64,000 bases of DNA, taken from NCBI GenBank assembly GCA_025618425.1, contig CM046850.1:29663347-29727346 (forward strand), given 5' to 3'. Positions 32,726 to 45,352 of the stretch are shown here, one piece after another. The first letter of the stretch is position 1. The number at the start of each line of letters is the position of its first letter. The position numbers and the translations under genes are program-made. Under the pieces are notes generated by a model. It was not told the DNA's origin and searched no databases. It saw only the letters and a list, made by a program, of their open reading frames with translations. This DNA comes from Heliocidaris tuberculata. Taxonomy: Eukaryota; Echinodermata; Echinoidea; Camarodonta; Echinometridae.

Positions 32726-35700
32726 TTCATATTAAATTCGGAAGGGAATTTCTATTGAATTGTTCCTTTTGATTGTTCCAAGAATCATCGATAAAAAATG
32801 CCATCTTCCTAAATTTCAATAGGTAACGCACAAGGCTATTAAATTTGGCTAAGGTTTATTATTTTAAAAGTCTATGCGTTTGTTTTTGATATTTACAAAT
32901 TCCATTCTCCGGAGAAAAAAATACCATACCTGTTCGGGTCTTTTTTCTTATCAGTTTTATTTCCACCGTACATACCCTTTTTTGGTGATAATCATATATT
33001 TTCAGATACATTTACTACACACGTTTTAAAGAAATTTGATTAATATTTACACTATCGTAAAAAAAAAAAGTGTTAAATCTTCAATGAAATGGCACATGCA
33101 CTCTCATATTTGGCTCATTTTCATGCGCTCGGTAATATAAACAACCGCCATTTAGAGCAACAATAATGTCTTCCACGAATTTCACGTTATTGCTTAGTCT
33201 AATAATCTACCTGTCATATCCAATATATCGAATGTTAGCTCTTCAATAGCAACCCACAAAGATTTTTGTAACCATCGTATTCTACTGCATTATACTCATT
33301 TCGCAGTAAAGAAATGCTTTATCAGTATATCTAGACCAGCTATTAATGAAATATAAAAATATCATTTTGGTTTTAATGTTTCTCTATTCTTAACTCATGC
33401 ATCACTAATGTCAATATCATAGAACTCATCTAGCTGTTGCTTTTAATAGCTTTTATTCAATTAAAAGCTGTTTTTTAAAGTGAAGTTTTTTTTTCTTTTT
33501 TCTTCTTCTTTTTTCTTCAGGATACCAGTCATCTTGCCTGGGAAAAATGTAATACATCTCTCAAAAGGCTGGTTGGAATTCATTTTTGTCCTCAACTCTA
33601 CTTGCTGACCTCATAGAAGGACATTCAGTGGGCTACTCCATCACTTATTTTCTTGAAAAATTGGCGAGATGGTGATGAATAGGGGCTTTAAAATAATACA
33701 TCACACGTCGGCAAACTCACTTCAAAACGGGAAATTGAGACCGCGCACTCGCACCCACACTGCGCACGCCCACCCCACGCAATGCTCATCGATAAACGTA
33801 TTCTAATAATATTTCTGCGTCTTTATTTTCCGTTTCATTGATCTTGTTTTGACAGAACTTGCCTTGAAGCTTTCGATGTTCTCATTTTCACCATTTTTTC
33901 TTCTTCTCCGCATTGCTTCAAATGCGGAGTACGTTGCAACAGAATACTGGAGAAACAATGTGTTAAGGCAGTGAAAATAACACGTAGTCATGTTTCATGT
34001 CTCCCGCATGCCATAACGTGCAGTTGTCAGGCAGTTTAACACCAATGACGTCACGTTACCAAGGTGTCCCTCCGTCTTCCCCGGAATATCCGTATAATAT
34101 GCCCTAATTGTTATGGAATAACGAAATGGTATTGTACGGCAGCCATCTTTTATGTGTGAAAATGTTACCGAAATGAATGTCTGCGACAGAATGAAATCGT
34201 CTGAAAGTAGCGTCGTATTAAAAGAAAAACATGATAAGTCGAGGATCACAGCCTCATTGAACATGGATTTCTAAGTTATTTCGAGATTTTGAATGCTTCA
34301 AAATCCTTTGAGGGCAAAACAAAAAATGAAATTTCTCCTTGAAACATTTAAAAATGTTTCAACTTTTGATAAAAACAATAAAATCCTTTCTAAGAGAGTT
34401 ATATTTCATGTATCTTTTCTTTCACAGATGAATAGATTATTATGAAGGGGAAAAAAAAACCCAGATTAGGAATAAGATCGTATGAGTACAATTTGTATTG
34501 ATCTGTGAAATGTGTACATGTAAAAAAAATTTATAATAAACAAACAAACAAGTAAAAAAAAAAAAAGAAAAAAAAAAAGGCATTTACTTTCTACACGAAT
34601 GTAAAGAGCTGCTCATCGTGACTTAAGTCACGCATTTTCTTGTATTTTTTTTTCGGGGGGTTGGGGGTCATACTCTCCTTCGATTGACGGTGCAAATCCA
34701 AATTACAAAAATAATTTACGAATAAATTGTACACTTACGTAGTAACTGGAAAATCACACAAACAGATAATTATGACGTTTCAACTTTAAAGCTAATTGAC
34801 TTTTAAGAAGGACATTAATCGTCAAGGGAGAAAAAGGTTGTTTGGTACTTTAAAATAGTTAGTCGCTTACCCTTTTCCACCAGAGGGGCTCTTTATAGTG
34901 CACCTGTTTACCCCTTTGCCACGATGGACCAAAGGTGATAATATTTCTTACTATCTTCTAACTATCTTCTTACTATCTTCATATGAATGCTGGAGGATTT
35001 ATTCTTCACAACCATGAAATGTCAAGGTTAGACGAGAATGGAATATTAGAGAACGAGATGAAGATGGAAATACGATCGGCCTAATCATTTACTTGCTTCC
35101 TCTAGGCTGCATACTCACATCTCCGTCTTGGCTTCGGCGGTGAAAATGTCACCCGAATCTAAGTGGCAATTGTTATAAAACCAATTGTCGTATTATGTTC
35201 AAGGATTAATGGTGCATTTGAATTCATTTGTAAACACATCCACACTTTGATACATCCTAATCAATGACTGTATGTATTCAGAGTATACTATATGATAGAT
35301 GATAAATAATATTTGGCCCATAAAAGCATTTCCCCCTTTGTGCCATGGTGATATTACTTCATTTTGTTTAATTCAAGAAGGCACACAAATCATTTAAAGA
35401 GACAATACATTGACCACACCACTTTTGTATTAACTATTTAACATGTTGAATGTGATTTTACTCAAGAGAGGAACCGAGCAAACGTCTTCGAACTTTGCTA
35501 TGGTAATGATAACCAGGGAAAACCACTACCGTTTATTTTTCTTATAACATTAACTAAAAAGATGTTTGGTACTACGAAATCGGAGAATAGCTTTGAACAG
35601 AGGCGTACTAAACTGCTAAAGCTTGCACTCTGATAAGTCAGACGAACAGCTCTAGTATCTCTGCTATTTTCCGATTATTGTCTTTACACAGCGTTTGTGC

Positions 35701-35871
35701 ATTATTGGTAAATAAAAACACACTATACGGAGCGATGTTTCGGTGTCTTTCCGCTGAAGAAAATCTCGAGTAAGCATTAATTTGAGCATTATTGATGAAT
35801 ATTAACACAGTAAGAAGAGTATAATTTAACGCGCTTCACCGTTATTCTGTTCAGTGCCCCTGTAGAGAATG
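32726..35871. other. Low-copy AT-rich DNA, no gene supported
   Basis: A GC-richer stretch at 33690-34270 includes GCGCACTCGCACCCACACTG and two minus-strand frames (33803-33991, 33995-34264) with mixed composition. The first ends in a Lys/Arg-rich tail. No domain, conserved motif or convincing splice pair was recognised. A-rich runs occur at 34552-34580. Confidence 0.4.
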
Positions 35872-35982
35872 GCCTTGCGAGAGGAGCTCGCAAGATACGT
35901 CAAGGAGTTGTCAATTCGTGTTTAATTGATTACAACTTCAAAAAATTAATAGCTTTCTTATTTCTTAGGGTGGACTTCCCCT
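35872..35982 (+). mobile_element. Right-arm fragment of the AGGGRAATCC-family MITE
   Basis: GAGGAGCTCGCAAGATACGT then CAAGGAGTTG, TGATTACAACTTC and GGGTGGACTTCCCC, followed by TTAA (35983-35986). It matches the right third of 28493-28992. The left part is missing, so it is a truncated copy. Confidence 0.8.
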
Positions 35983-36547
35983 TTAAGAGCTGCCTTCAAA
36001 TTAAGTACGTGCAGTTTAGTACCGAATGTTCTCGAATTATGTTCGTGATACCACGTGTGTTGCAGGTGAAAAAGAAATCAATATTTTACTATTCCACACA
36101 CTTTTTTAAAGCTTAAAGTGAACCAATCATCTCGAGAGATATGTTATGTATAAAACCATAAATTTTACCTATATAGCATTCTACGCGTTAACAGTTAAGG
36201 AGTATGAAGAAAATCAGGGAGGTAGAAGAGCTCCCTGAAGAAAGTAAAGGATAAAAGAAAAATGTACGCGGAACCGACCTCGGAGTTAGTTTTGCAAGGG
36301 GCCTATCTATTAAACTTGCAATATCTCTGTATAGAACTAATATTTGTTGCGCATATTTTGAATATAGTTTACCGACATGGGACATCTAACATAAAGAAAA
36401 ATATATTTTTTGGTACCCGTTAGCTTACAACTTAGAGAAAGAAATCCCACCTAAATGAGAAATTTCGCATTTTCCTCATTCATTTTGCGTATATATTGTT
36501 ACCAATCTTTTCATGTAAAAAAAGATATTGCAAAACGAGTTTAAATA
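35983..36547. other. Low-copy AT-rich DNA
   Basis: No gene or recognised repeat. Confidence 0.4.
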
Positions 36548-36928
36548 GAAGGTTGAGTTCTGGAAAAGGTGAAAAAATAATTTGTGAGCGTTCCCATCCC
36601 TTTTATGTCAGTTTGGAAGAACATCATAGTATAAATGTCCCCTAAATAGGATTGCTCTTCAAAATGCCCTCATATTCGAAATATGGCGATAAATAGCTGA
36701 AGTGTTCGGGCCGAACATTCATGCCACATGTGTGTGCAGTCCCATATACTCATTTCTGTGTGCAGTACATATATGCTTTTCAGCGAGATTAAGTCAATTT
36801 CTTATCATTTTGGTAATTCCAAACCTTACAGTATACACCTTATTCTTATGTAGACATGATCAACCTTTTCCATTTGCTTTTAGACAGTTTCTTTAGAATG
36901 TAGTCGCATAACCAGAACTCAACTAAGT
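36548..36928 (+). mobile_element. Dispersed repeat of 366-381 bp, copy 2 (plus)
   Basis: Reverse complement of 19283-19648 along its length. Ends GTTGAGTTCTGG and CCAGAACTCAAC are inverse complements. The palindromic GTTCGGGCCGAAC core lies near 36705-36717. The two copies differ by scattered substitutions, so the insertions are old. No coding capacity. Confidence 0.72.
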
Positions 36929-38748
36929 TCGAAAGCATTTTTTTTTTTTGAGTGGGATACGTGTTGGTGTGTGGGTGTGTGGGGGTGTGGAGGCTGTCAC
37001 ATTACATGACAGCATTACATTATTAACTTATGATGTTAAAAAATGTAAGCAGAGTTAGTCTTTGAAACGCCTTGTCTGGGCTCAGAAAGCGAACGGTAAC
37101 ACGCTATATACCTTGATAAACGAAACGGAAATAAATACTGATTAAAGATGTTAAGCATTGTAAATTAATACAATATATTAACATTTTTTCTTTTATGATG
37201 AACTTTTAAATTTTAATATTTATTCTTTTAATCATTATTCAATAAGTTTTTTATATAAACGATTTATTGAAAAAAACAACAACCGCGAAATAATCTTACA
37301 GAATCGAAGGTTTCACTTTCAAATTGTAAATAAGATTTATTGCAGTTGTGGTTTCAACAGAAATGGAATCATTTCCGAGAAATGGGTGAGATTGGACTAT
37401 TCGTGCTTACTGTGATGTGTATATCTAATTCCAGGGTAGGCCTATATGGTTTTCAGGAAGTAGAAATATTTTAAGTCTACATTTTGTGGAGCCAAAGAAC
37501 ACAGATACCAATTTACAAACAGGTACTTTTATAAACAGTTACATCTAGACAGATTCATTTATTTTTTTTCTTTCCATAATCATGATAATTCAAGTCTGCC
37601 TATGAATGCTGACATAATCGGAACGTATGGAGGAGGATTTACATGCAATAAAGTCGTATTAGGGAACCAAACTCAGTCGTTCTTTTACCTACCGCACACG
37701 GATGAATTGTATATTCAAGGACAGAAAAGTAGAACGCCATGTTAGACATTTAGAATAAACAGTAAGGCAGAGTAATGAAATGACTCAGAGGATGTTCTCC
37801 TTTTCGAGATTTTTATTTATTCTTTTAGTTTCGCTCTCCCCTTTCTCTCTCTCTTTCTCTCTATCTCTCTGTTCTCTTGTTGAAAGTGCTATCACTATAT
37901 TGTGTATGGTTGTTACTTGTTAGAATTGTAGATAACTTTAGATAATTTAAATTTGAATGTATTCTTCTCACTGCAATTATCGAATTGAAATTTCTCGGTT
38001 CCAAATGGAAACGCGATCAGCGTTAAAACCTTGAAGAAACACAATATTCAACATAAATGAAATTTGATTTACACGTTTCATTCAAAGTATCCTATACAGA
38101 ATTATAGAATTAAAATGTGCTATCAAACCACTGCGTGGTAATTGGTAATTACAATCTATTTATTTTCTATTTGCAATTACATCTATAAGATTTTGCATAG
38201 TATTTGTTCCCTGTTATATATATAATGTATATCTAGGAGGAAATGAAGATAAAGTATCAATTTCATAAATTCAAAAGGTATGAACATCTTTTAGATATAT
38301 TTCGTATATTCAACTTGACCTTTTCGAAATAAAATCATGCCGAATGACCCTTTTTATTCCTTATTATGTGTAACCTCATGTTCGGTTTTCCCAACTACAA
38401 TTAACTCCGTTGTCATGGTCTCACTTAAAATTGTTTTCATATTTTTTTTCGTTGCCCTATTTTCCTGGACATGCGGGGTTAAATTCAAATCCGGTTAGGG
38501 ATCAAAATACAAGAATGTTGCTAACGTCACGTTTCCTGTCGAAGCTGTGAGCCAGCACAATCACTTCATTTTACTTTCTGTTAGTTGTTGTTTTTTTTAT
38601 ATTCAGCAATATTGTATCATTTTAACACCAAAGCATCACTCCAGGGTTATAGCCAGAGGGGAGTGAGGGCGCAGTCCCCCTTAAAAAACTTTTTTGCAAA
38701 ATTCTGTCTGATTGTCGGAGAATTTATCAATTTGGGCTCCCTCATATT
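36929..38748. other. Low-copy AT-rich DNA with minor simple repeats
   Basis: A GTG-rich stretch at 36965-36990 and a CT-rich tract at 37835-37875. Nothing coding recognised. Confidence 0.4.
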
Positions 38749-38859
38749 AAGAGTTGCCATTGATTTGAATTGATCGTAACTTAAAATTAATCGCAACTGT
38801 GTACTTAAGAGTTGCAATTAATTTTAAGTTGCGATCGATTCGAATCAATCGTAACTCTT
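38749..38859. repeat. Near-perfect 111-bp palindrome
   Basis: AAGAGTTGCCATTGATTTGA through CGCAACT pairs with AGTTGCAATTAATTTTAAGT through CGTAACTCTT. The arms are about 50 bp with few mismatches and a loop of about 10 bases. Each arm itself repeats AGTTGCNATTNATT-type wording in both orientations. It would extrude as a cruciform or form a long RNA hairpin. It may be a tiny MITE, but no target duplication is seen. Confidence 0.8.
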
Positions 38860-39934
38860 TATAAGATGGGGCCCTATGATCATTCTCTACCTTGTTGGCA
38901 AATTTTGGAAAAGGTCTTCAGTTTGAAAAAAAAACAAACTTTTTATCATTATTTTTATAAAAACAATCAGGATAAAAAAAAATATATTATTTGTACTATT
39001 CAAACAAAACAAACCAAAATTCAAGAACATAATGATGTTACGGTCACAAGCAAACATAAACTCTCTGTGACCGTATCATTCTTTTTTCTTGATGAATGTT
39101 TTTTTTTTTTTTTGTAAGTGCTATTCATTTCCTTTGAGTTTCATGCAGTGCTAATTGACGCTGTAGGTTAGCGATATGAGAGCTTGATGGAAAGACACAC
39201 ACCATATTGATGATGATGATGGTGCATCGAGTGTATTTAATTACCAGGATGTTTTGATGAGGTGTCACCTGTATCAATTTACATGTATCACCGGTACAGC
39301 CGTATGGAAGACTCTGATATAAAAAAAGATGGCCGTTGTCATTAATCAAGACGAGCAAGCGTTACCGCGCAGTGTCACGTGCATGAGGACAGGTAGGTCT
39401 GTTCTTTTAGGAATGCTTTTGGAGGTTTGAAGATAAATTCTTGGCCCTGTCCGTTTCATAATTAAGCTAGGGAGGGGGTTTTCTCGTCCCCATGATCCCC
39501 TACCTAGGAGAGCAAATCGCCCTACCCAAGGACATGGGACAAATAAGACCTAGAGCGATGGTACTCGAAATGACAGTGAGAGTGTGTTGAACTCGTTCCA
39601 ACGAAAATATGGGATTCTTGTAATGTACAAATGGCGATGTTTGAACACTACACATCAAAAGACATCCGGAGGATAATCGCAGATATGGCGACAGAAGTGA
39701 CACTAGGGGAAGGGATAGGGAATATGACACCCTTTTCATTGTCTCTGTCGGTAAACTCCGCATTTTGTTAAGTTGTCGGAAAACTTGTTCCTTTCCTATT
39801 TTAGCCATGTCAGATAATTTTAAAAGTCCTTTCGGCAAACTTTGAAATCTGGAAAAAACAAAATAAAAAAACTCCATTCCTGTCGTCAAAGTTTGAAATT
39901 CTTAGGACCTCTTTGATTTATATATGATGATGAT
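38860..39934. other. Low-copy DNA, one unsupported long frame
   Basis: T/A homopolymers at 38923-39000 and 39097-39112. The longest open frame in the window that is not a microsatellite translation (129 codons, minus, 39500-39889) lies here. It is Ser/Leu-rich and has no domain I recognise. The plus strand contains CCTACCCAAGGACATGGGAC, which looks like SINE-type wording. Treated as non-coding. Confidence 0.4.
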
Positions 39935-39993
39935 AATAATAATAATAGTCTTGCTTTATATAGCGCCTAATACATCTATGATCTCAAGCGCTT

Positions 39994-40041
<48 letters not shown>
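39935..40041. repeat. GCGCTTTATATAGCGCC-type repeat fragment with (AT)n
   Basis: AATAATAATAGTCTTGCTTT, then TATATAGCGCCTAATACATC and TCAAGCGCTTTACA, then an (AT)n run (39998-40041). The GCGC blocks face each other around TACATCTATGATCTCAA. This wording is common in dispersed repeats of marine invertebrates. Recognition by eye only. Confidence 0.5.
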
Positions 40042-40046
<5 letters not shown>

Positions 40047-41631
40047 CCCCTTGGTAATCATACATAGGCTTGTCTGGACACTTTGTATACCCACCCCTAT
40101 TTTTAAATACTAAAAAGAAAAAGGAAAATGTTCGCATGTTCACAAATGCTGGGCAAATTTAGCCTGATACCCCTCGCAGATGAAAACGATCTAACGACGC
40201 CCCTGCCCGGGCGAGATCACGTGATGCAACCGAAACACGATCAAAGCCGACATGCACCTACGGGATACTGAAATAGCTTCAGCGGGTAATAATAAAACCA
40301 TCCCATCATAAACCAACTATTCATCTCGACTAATGCATTCAGTGCGATGGATAGTGGCCATGAAATAAATGTGTCACATGATGCACGTATCATAGACATA
40401 TAGTAGGCTAATATATGATGTTGTTTTTGATATTACATGTGCCACATTATTGGCTGTCGTAAGCGAATATCTTGAAAGTTCGAGATTTTCGATTTGGAAA
40501 AGAATATATTAATGTGTGGGGATCTCTCTCTATATCATTTTGGATATGTGACTGTGAAATGCTGTAACGTTGCCTTATTTGAACAATATCTTATCTCCCT
40601 ACATGAATGACTGAATTTCTAAGTTGTTTTTTTTTTCTTTGCTATGGATAAATGGGGTTATAGCTGTCAATAATATGCGATGTTCCAGCGTAGATTAATT
40701 TTAATAGAGATATTTAAAAGATCAACCTACTTATATGGGCTCTGAAGATGTTTAAAAGTCTCGTTTTGAAATAGCAACGATATATGTCATCATGTTCATA
40801 ATAAATTCTGTATATAGCTTCGCTTATCAATACGTCGAAATTGACATTTCGGCTCAGATTAAGCGACGAAAAAGCAGAAGGTCGAAAATTAAACATGTCT
40901 AGTTTTATTTTCCTTTAAGCAATCAATGATGAAAATACCCAGATTGAATTTCCCCCTTTTAATGCTCATGATAATCAATTCTCCATCTGCTTGAGTTTCC
41001 CTCAAAATGTCCTCTTGCATACAACTCGATTTTAATCTAGACATCGAAGAAGAAGGATCGCAATATTCAACATGACATTTTGTTGTAGCAAGTCATGAGA
41101 CCGCTTGTCTCACGAGACAATTACGTCAAAGGTACGAGGGGGAAAAAGCAACTCTTTAAAATAAATACTGCAATTGCGTGCATGCTATCAAATATGCGTC
41201 GGCGTGTACGGTAAGGAACCGACTGGGAGCGGGGGAACCTCTCGATGTGTTAAGACCTCCAAGATTAATGCGTGATCATGCCATTTTCAATATCGTATAG
41301 ATTCGTTGTGTCAAAAGAAGAATATGAATGCAAACATGAGAGAAACTATTCGGCACTTTGTTTTTCTTGCGAAAAAGATTTTTTTCATTTTTTTTTTCAT
41401 TGAAAGTTCAATTCACTTTATTCAAGTTATTCACATCCATATATTCACATAGCGCACATATGTCTGTCAGCCTTGACACTCCTCATGTTCCTGGCGCTCC
41501 TATAGTCTATTTTAAAGAAGAAAATATAATTATTGTTAGCGCGTGTCACTTATAATTTTACAAATGATGGCACTGATAATCAATAGCACTAAAACCTACA
41601 TCAATATATACTCTGGAATGTAGTCACTTAA
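40042..41631. other. Low-copy AT-rich DNA, no gene supported
   Basis: A short perfect palindrome-like TTGTCTCACGAGACAA occurs near 41107-41122. No exon or RNA gene recognised. Confidence 0.4.
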
Positions 41632-42040
41632 CAGGACAGGAATTATTTAAGGGTTGAATTTATCACATTTTGTTCTTCAAATTGGCAAAAATAATATTTT
41701 TCTTTCAAGTGCTACATGGTTCTAATAAGGTGTAATGTCTTTGAAAATAATATACAGAGTTAAGGATTTTGTCGAAAAGTTGAAAAATTGCCAATTTGAT
41801 AAAATAAAAAAAAAAACAATGATTTTGAACCTCTCAATGTGTTGCAAATTAAAGATTTTAGAGCTTATTCTCAGTTTAAAAAATTCCTGGCATCAAATGC
41901 AATATGGTCATACGACCAAAATGGACATAGTGTGTGCAGAAATTTTTGCTCTTTCTACTCATGCATCTTGTATACTTTTTAGAGCTCTGAATCAAAAGTT
42001 ACTGAGCCGAACCATAAAGTGGTTAATTGTCTCGAAAGGG
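41632..42040 (-). mobile_element. TTAA-flanked 409-bp MITE, piggyBac-like, copy 3 (inverted)
   Basis: On the plus strand it starts CAGGACAGGAATTATTTAAG after TTAA (41628-41631) and ends TTGTCTCGAAAGGG before TTAA (42041-42044). Its reverse complement matches 3650-4060 and 31483-31891. The intact TTAA on both sides confirms the boundary. The 127-codon frame overlapping it is chance translation of the element. Confidence 0.87.
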
Positions 42041-42476
42041 TTAATACCCCTTTCCCTCTTTCTGGCCCCCATGCAGTATCATGAATACAGTAATTACCGA
42101 TTTGTTCATCCTGTGTGATCGAACAGGGCTCAGTAAACTCGTGATGGAAAGCCATGGAAATTGAATTCAGGTCAAATAAACTCATTACGACGCTCTGTCA
42201 CGACTGCCACGATTGATTGCAAATTTAATATTTTATTTGCGTAACATTCTACTGAATTAATAAGAAATACTTTAGACAATCCGAAGGTCTCTTCGCTTCT
42301 TGGGTAACATGCATTCCCAACGCAAATAAATTATGAACTGTAAATTAATATATTCATGTTGATCTTTGTAGTTACATTGAAATCTGTACCTGTTTTTTTT
42401 CCTAATACTATATTATCTGAGATTATTACTGTTGTACGTGTATATCTCTGCATGACTCCTCTCCGCTCTTTTTGTC
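42041..42476. other. Low-copy AT-rich DNA
   Basis: No gene recognised. Confidence 0.4.
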
Positions 42477-42480
42477 TTAA

Positions 42481-43068
42481 AGGGAAATCCAACCTTAATA
42501 GTAAGTAGCTTTGAAAGAAAGAGGAAAAATCAGAGAAGCAGACTGGTGAAAGTTTGAACAAAATCAGACAAGCAATAAGAAAGTTATGAATTTTTGAAAG
42601 TTGTAATCACTATACACGTACATATGGGAATTTCAAATTGGCCAAATAGGTAATGTCACTGTGATGTAGCTGTGGACAGCTCCCCCATTCGCTCCAACAC
42701 ACAAAATAACTAAAATGTCACTTTTTTCAAAATGTATTACTCAGTAGGATCTTTTTCTTTCATGAGGACCTATAACAATATGCTATCTCCAATATATTTT
42801 GAGTACTGTCCGAGGGTAAAAGCGCCTCGAAGAAAACCGCAAATTAATGATATTTTTATGTACGACAAATGGGAGAGTTGTCCACAAAATGTCACAATCG
42901 ACTCACCAAATTGCCAATTTGAGATTCGCATAGATGTAGTGATCTCATTTTTCAAACATCCATAACTTTCTTATTCCTTGCCCGATTTCTTTCAAACTTT
43001 CACCATCCTGTTTTTCTTATTTTGCTGCTTTCACACAAATCATCTTATTACCAAGGTTGGATTGCCCT
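42481..43068. mobile_element. Palindromic AGGGRAATCC-family MITE, copy 3, TTAA-flanked
   Basis: Bounded by TTAA at 42477-42480 and 43069-43072. Ends AGGGAAATCCAACCTTAATA and CCAAGGTTGGATTGCCCT are inverse complements. The arms stay paired for about 130 bp (TGGTGAAAGTTTGAA and TTCAAACTTTCACCA; AATAAGAAAGTTATGAAT and CATAACTTTCTTATT). The centre differs from copies 1 and 2, so it is a related subfamily. Its right TTAA touches the next element at 43073. Confidence 0.87.
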
Positions 43069-43072
43069 TTAA

Positions 43073-43287
43073 GCTCGGCTCACACGAGTCGTCATTTGTT
43101 GACGTAAGGACCGCCTCAGTGACTTGTACGGTCTTTTGCGCTTCATGAGAGATATCGTTTAAAAAGTGATTGCAAAATGAACAGCGCAAACAATGATCTT
43201 AATGTAAAGTGTCGTATGGGTTAGTTGTGTTCACAGGCTCGATTGGCGCAGTTACTGACGCAATCGAAATGACGTTCAGTGTGAACC

Positions 43288-43292
<5 letters not shown>
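43073..43292. mobile_element. 220-bp MITE, AGCCCGGCTCA family, copy 1
   Basis: Left GCTCGGCTCACACGAGTCGT then CATTTG, and right AAATGACGTTCAGTGTGAAC then CGGGCT, form inverted ends of about 25 bp. The interior has GACGTAAGGACCGCCTCAGT and GGCGCAGTTACTGACGCAAT. A related copy lies at 50636-50847. It follows directly on the TTAA of the preceding element and ends at a (CT)n tract (43291-43318). Confidence 0.72.
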
Positions 43293-43321
<29 letters not shown>

Positions 43322-44020
43322 CCTCATCTTCAATCTCTCCCGATCAATAATTCTTTGTCTTCTCCTCCTCTTCGACACACCCAGTACCATTTTGTCCTAA
43401 TTCATTTGAATCGTTGACACTCGCAACACTATAAAATGGAATCGGAAACCCAATTAATGTAGTTATATTGAATTATGTTTATCTTTCCTTATGTTATTTT
43501 CTCTTACGTATGTCACTTTTTAATAAGCTGTGTGTTGTATATGTATGTTGTATATACATGTAACTTTTCAGCTTTGCACAAATATTGTTCAATTCAGCTC
43601 TGGGGCTGCGATGCGATATTTTTCTTTAATAAAACATACTGTACCATTATGATAATTTTACATGAACAGCGTACGAACACTCATCGATGATCCGTCCCGA
43701 GGATCTCGCAGTTCTCCAGGACTGAAGGAATTCAACTATAAAGAAGAAAAAGAAGGCAGTTATTGTAGGTGGTGGAGGTTCCATGAACTTACAGAGTAGT
43801 AATGTTTAAAGGTATAAGCATTTTTGACCTATTCATTTTGGGCGCATTATATATACATGCATGCATACGAAGAGTTTAGTTTCAAAACATGCTACATCCA
43901 TAAAACCAAGTTCTGAGAAACACAAAGAATTTAAATCCTCCTATTTTGCATTATCGACTGGATATGAAACTTGGTCCTATTCTACCACTGTCTAAAGTAA
44001 TAATAAAATTACCCCTTTAC

Positions 44021-44055
<35 letters not shown>

Positions 44056-44332
44056 CCAGTGGGTTGATTTCTTAAAGTGAATTAAATACTTTTTCAAAAA
44101 AAATTACGGATGTAGCATGTATGGAACTAAATTAATGTTTACGGTCATTTTAGGGGGGGGGGGGTGGTATTTTTGTTTCCTTGGGTATAATGCTGCATTG
44201 CCAACTTTGATGTAGCGCCAAATGCACATGACAAGCATCTTTAACCAAAAATTCGATGAGTGTGTGTCTTGATTTTTATTATCTGTATGATTACAAATTA
44301 CATGTGTGCTCGAGCATCACCTTGGCAGATAA
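43293..44332. other. (CT)n, then low-copy DNA
   Basis: (CT)n to 43318, an A29 run at about 44022-44051 and a G10 run near 44154. No gene recognised. Confidence 0.4.
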
Positions 44333-44541
44333 TAGCGTAGCCAGAATTGTTGTACCGGGGAGGGGGGGGGGGGGAGGGGCACAGACGGGGTGGGAATTGG
44401 TGACACAAAAAATCACATAGATTAAGGGTATGGGTAGGGTTAAGTCTTGGCAACTAAGTTCCGTGGATAACCCTTTTTTTAGCCGGTTGGACAGGGGGAC
44501 ATAACCCCCCCCCCCCCACTCTTGTGCCTCTTGGCTACGTC
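44333..44541. mobile_element. About 209-bp inverted-repeat element (AGCGTAGCCAGAA ends)
   Basis: Left TAGCGTAGCCAGAATTGT and right CTCTTGGCTACGT are inverse complements at the outer 10 bp or so. The inner flanks are a G-run (GGGGAGGGGGG) and a facing C-run (C14), which could also pair. Related GTAGC ends appear at 49822-50113. Likely a short DNA transposon; class not determined. Confidence 0.55.
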
Positions 44542-44994
44542 TGTGTTGGCAGATGTTCAATGTTTACATAGAGAGACACAAACAGGACACATTCTAAACC
44601 ATGGCCTTTTAAAAAAATCTGTTTATACAAACTGTTTGCTGTGCGTCAGCATACAGTTTGGATTTGTAAATCGATCATCTTTATTCCGTGTACACATGGT
44701 ACATGTTCTATGCGACCTTCTAAAAATAGCTAAGCCATGCTGCTCTGTGTCGATTCGATTGAGCACAATCCTTCTGCAGCGTATCAAATTGCTGTGTTAT
44801 ATCGTTAAGATCTTAATGACAATATTAAACTTAAAAATCAACATTTTGTAGGATGAATATGAGCTATAAAATTAAACATTTATTCTACGATAATTTTCAG
44901 CCAGCTTTTATCTGTTTATGGTATAATTTTTTGTAATACAGGATTTCTAATCCATTTGAAAACTTTTCAAAAAAATTAAATTTCATACTCTCGA
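44542..44994. other. Low-copy AT-rich DNA
   Basis: An open frame of 109 codons begins inside the preceding element and continues here; composition and origin argue against coding. Confidence 0.4.
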
Positions 44995-45180
44995 AACTTC
45001 GTGATCTTGCACATCTCACGGTCAATTTCTTTCTTGGTCACTCACTTTTCGAACTTTGACTAATCAATTTCATCGTGATAGATCCAACTTCGTCGAAGTC
45101 AATTCAATTTCGTCATCCCAGGCTTCAAACGATTGCAGGAATCACTTTCGTCAAAAATTTCGTCTTTAAAATTCGATAAT
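44995..45180. repeat. Degenerate short-phrase array, unit like CAATTTCGTC
   Basis: AACTTCGTGATC, GGTCAATTTCTTTC, TCAATTTCATCGTGAT, CAACTTCGTCGAAGTCAATT, CAATTTCGTCATCC, CTTTCGTCAAAAATTTCGTC recur within about 185 bp. Spacing is irregular and CTTCGTCGAAG is self-complementary. It has the same style as the array at 4961-5235. Non-coding. Confidence 0.5.
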
Positions 45181-45352
45181 TTTTATATGATTTCTTGTCA
45201 TGACATTTGACAAAACATCAATGAAAGTAAAAGTGTCGGTACACGTGCAAATTAAAGAATTGTGTTTACTTTTGTTCATATATCATATTCAATGAATGAG
45301 GATATATGGATTAGGGATTATGAGAAAAAAAAATGTGTCTGTTTTGTCCTTA

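Noticed and set aside
33803..34264. Two adjacent minus-strand frames in a GC-richer patch
   Set aside because: Composition is mixed, but no conserved motif, acceptor/donor pair or family was recognised; left as undetermined non-coding.
39500..39889. Minus-strand frame of 129 codons
   Set aside because: It is among the longest frames outside microsatellites, but Ser/Leu-rich with no domain. The complementary strand contains SINE-like wording, and no splice or promoter context supports it.
41735..42118. Plus-strand frame of 127 codons
   Set aside because: Most of it lies inside the 409-bp TTAA-flanked MITE, whose other copies do not keep the frame.
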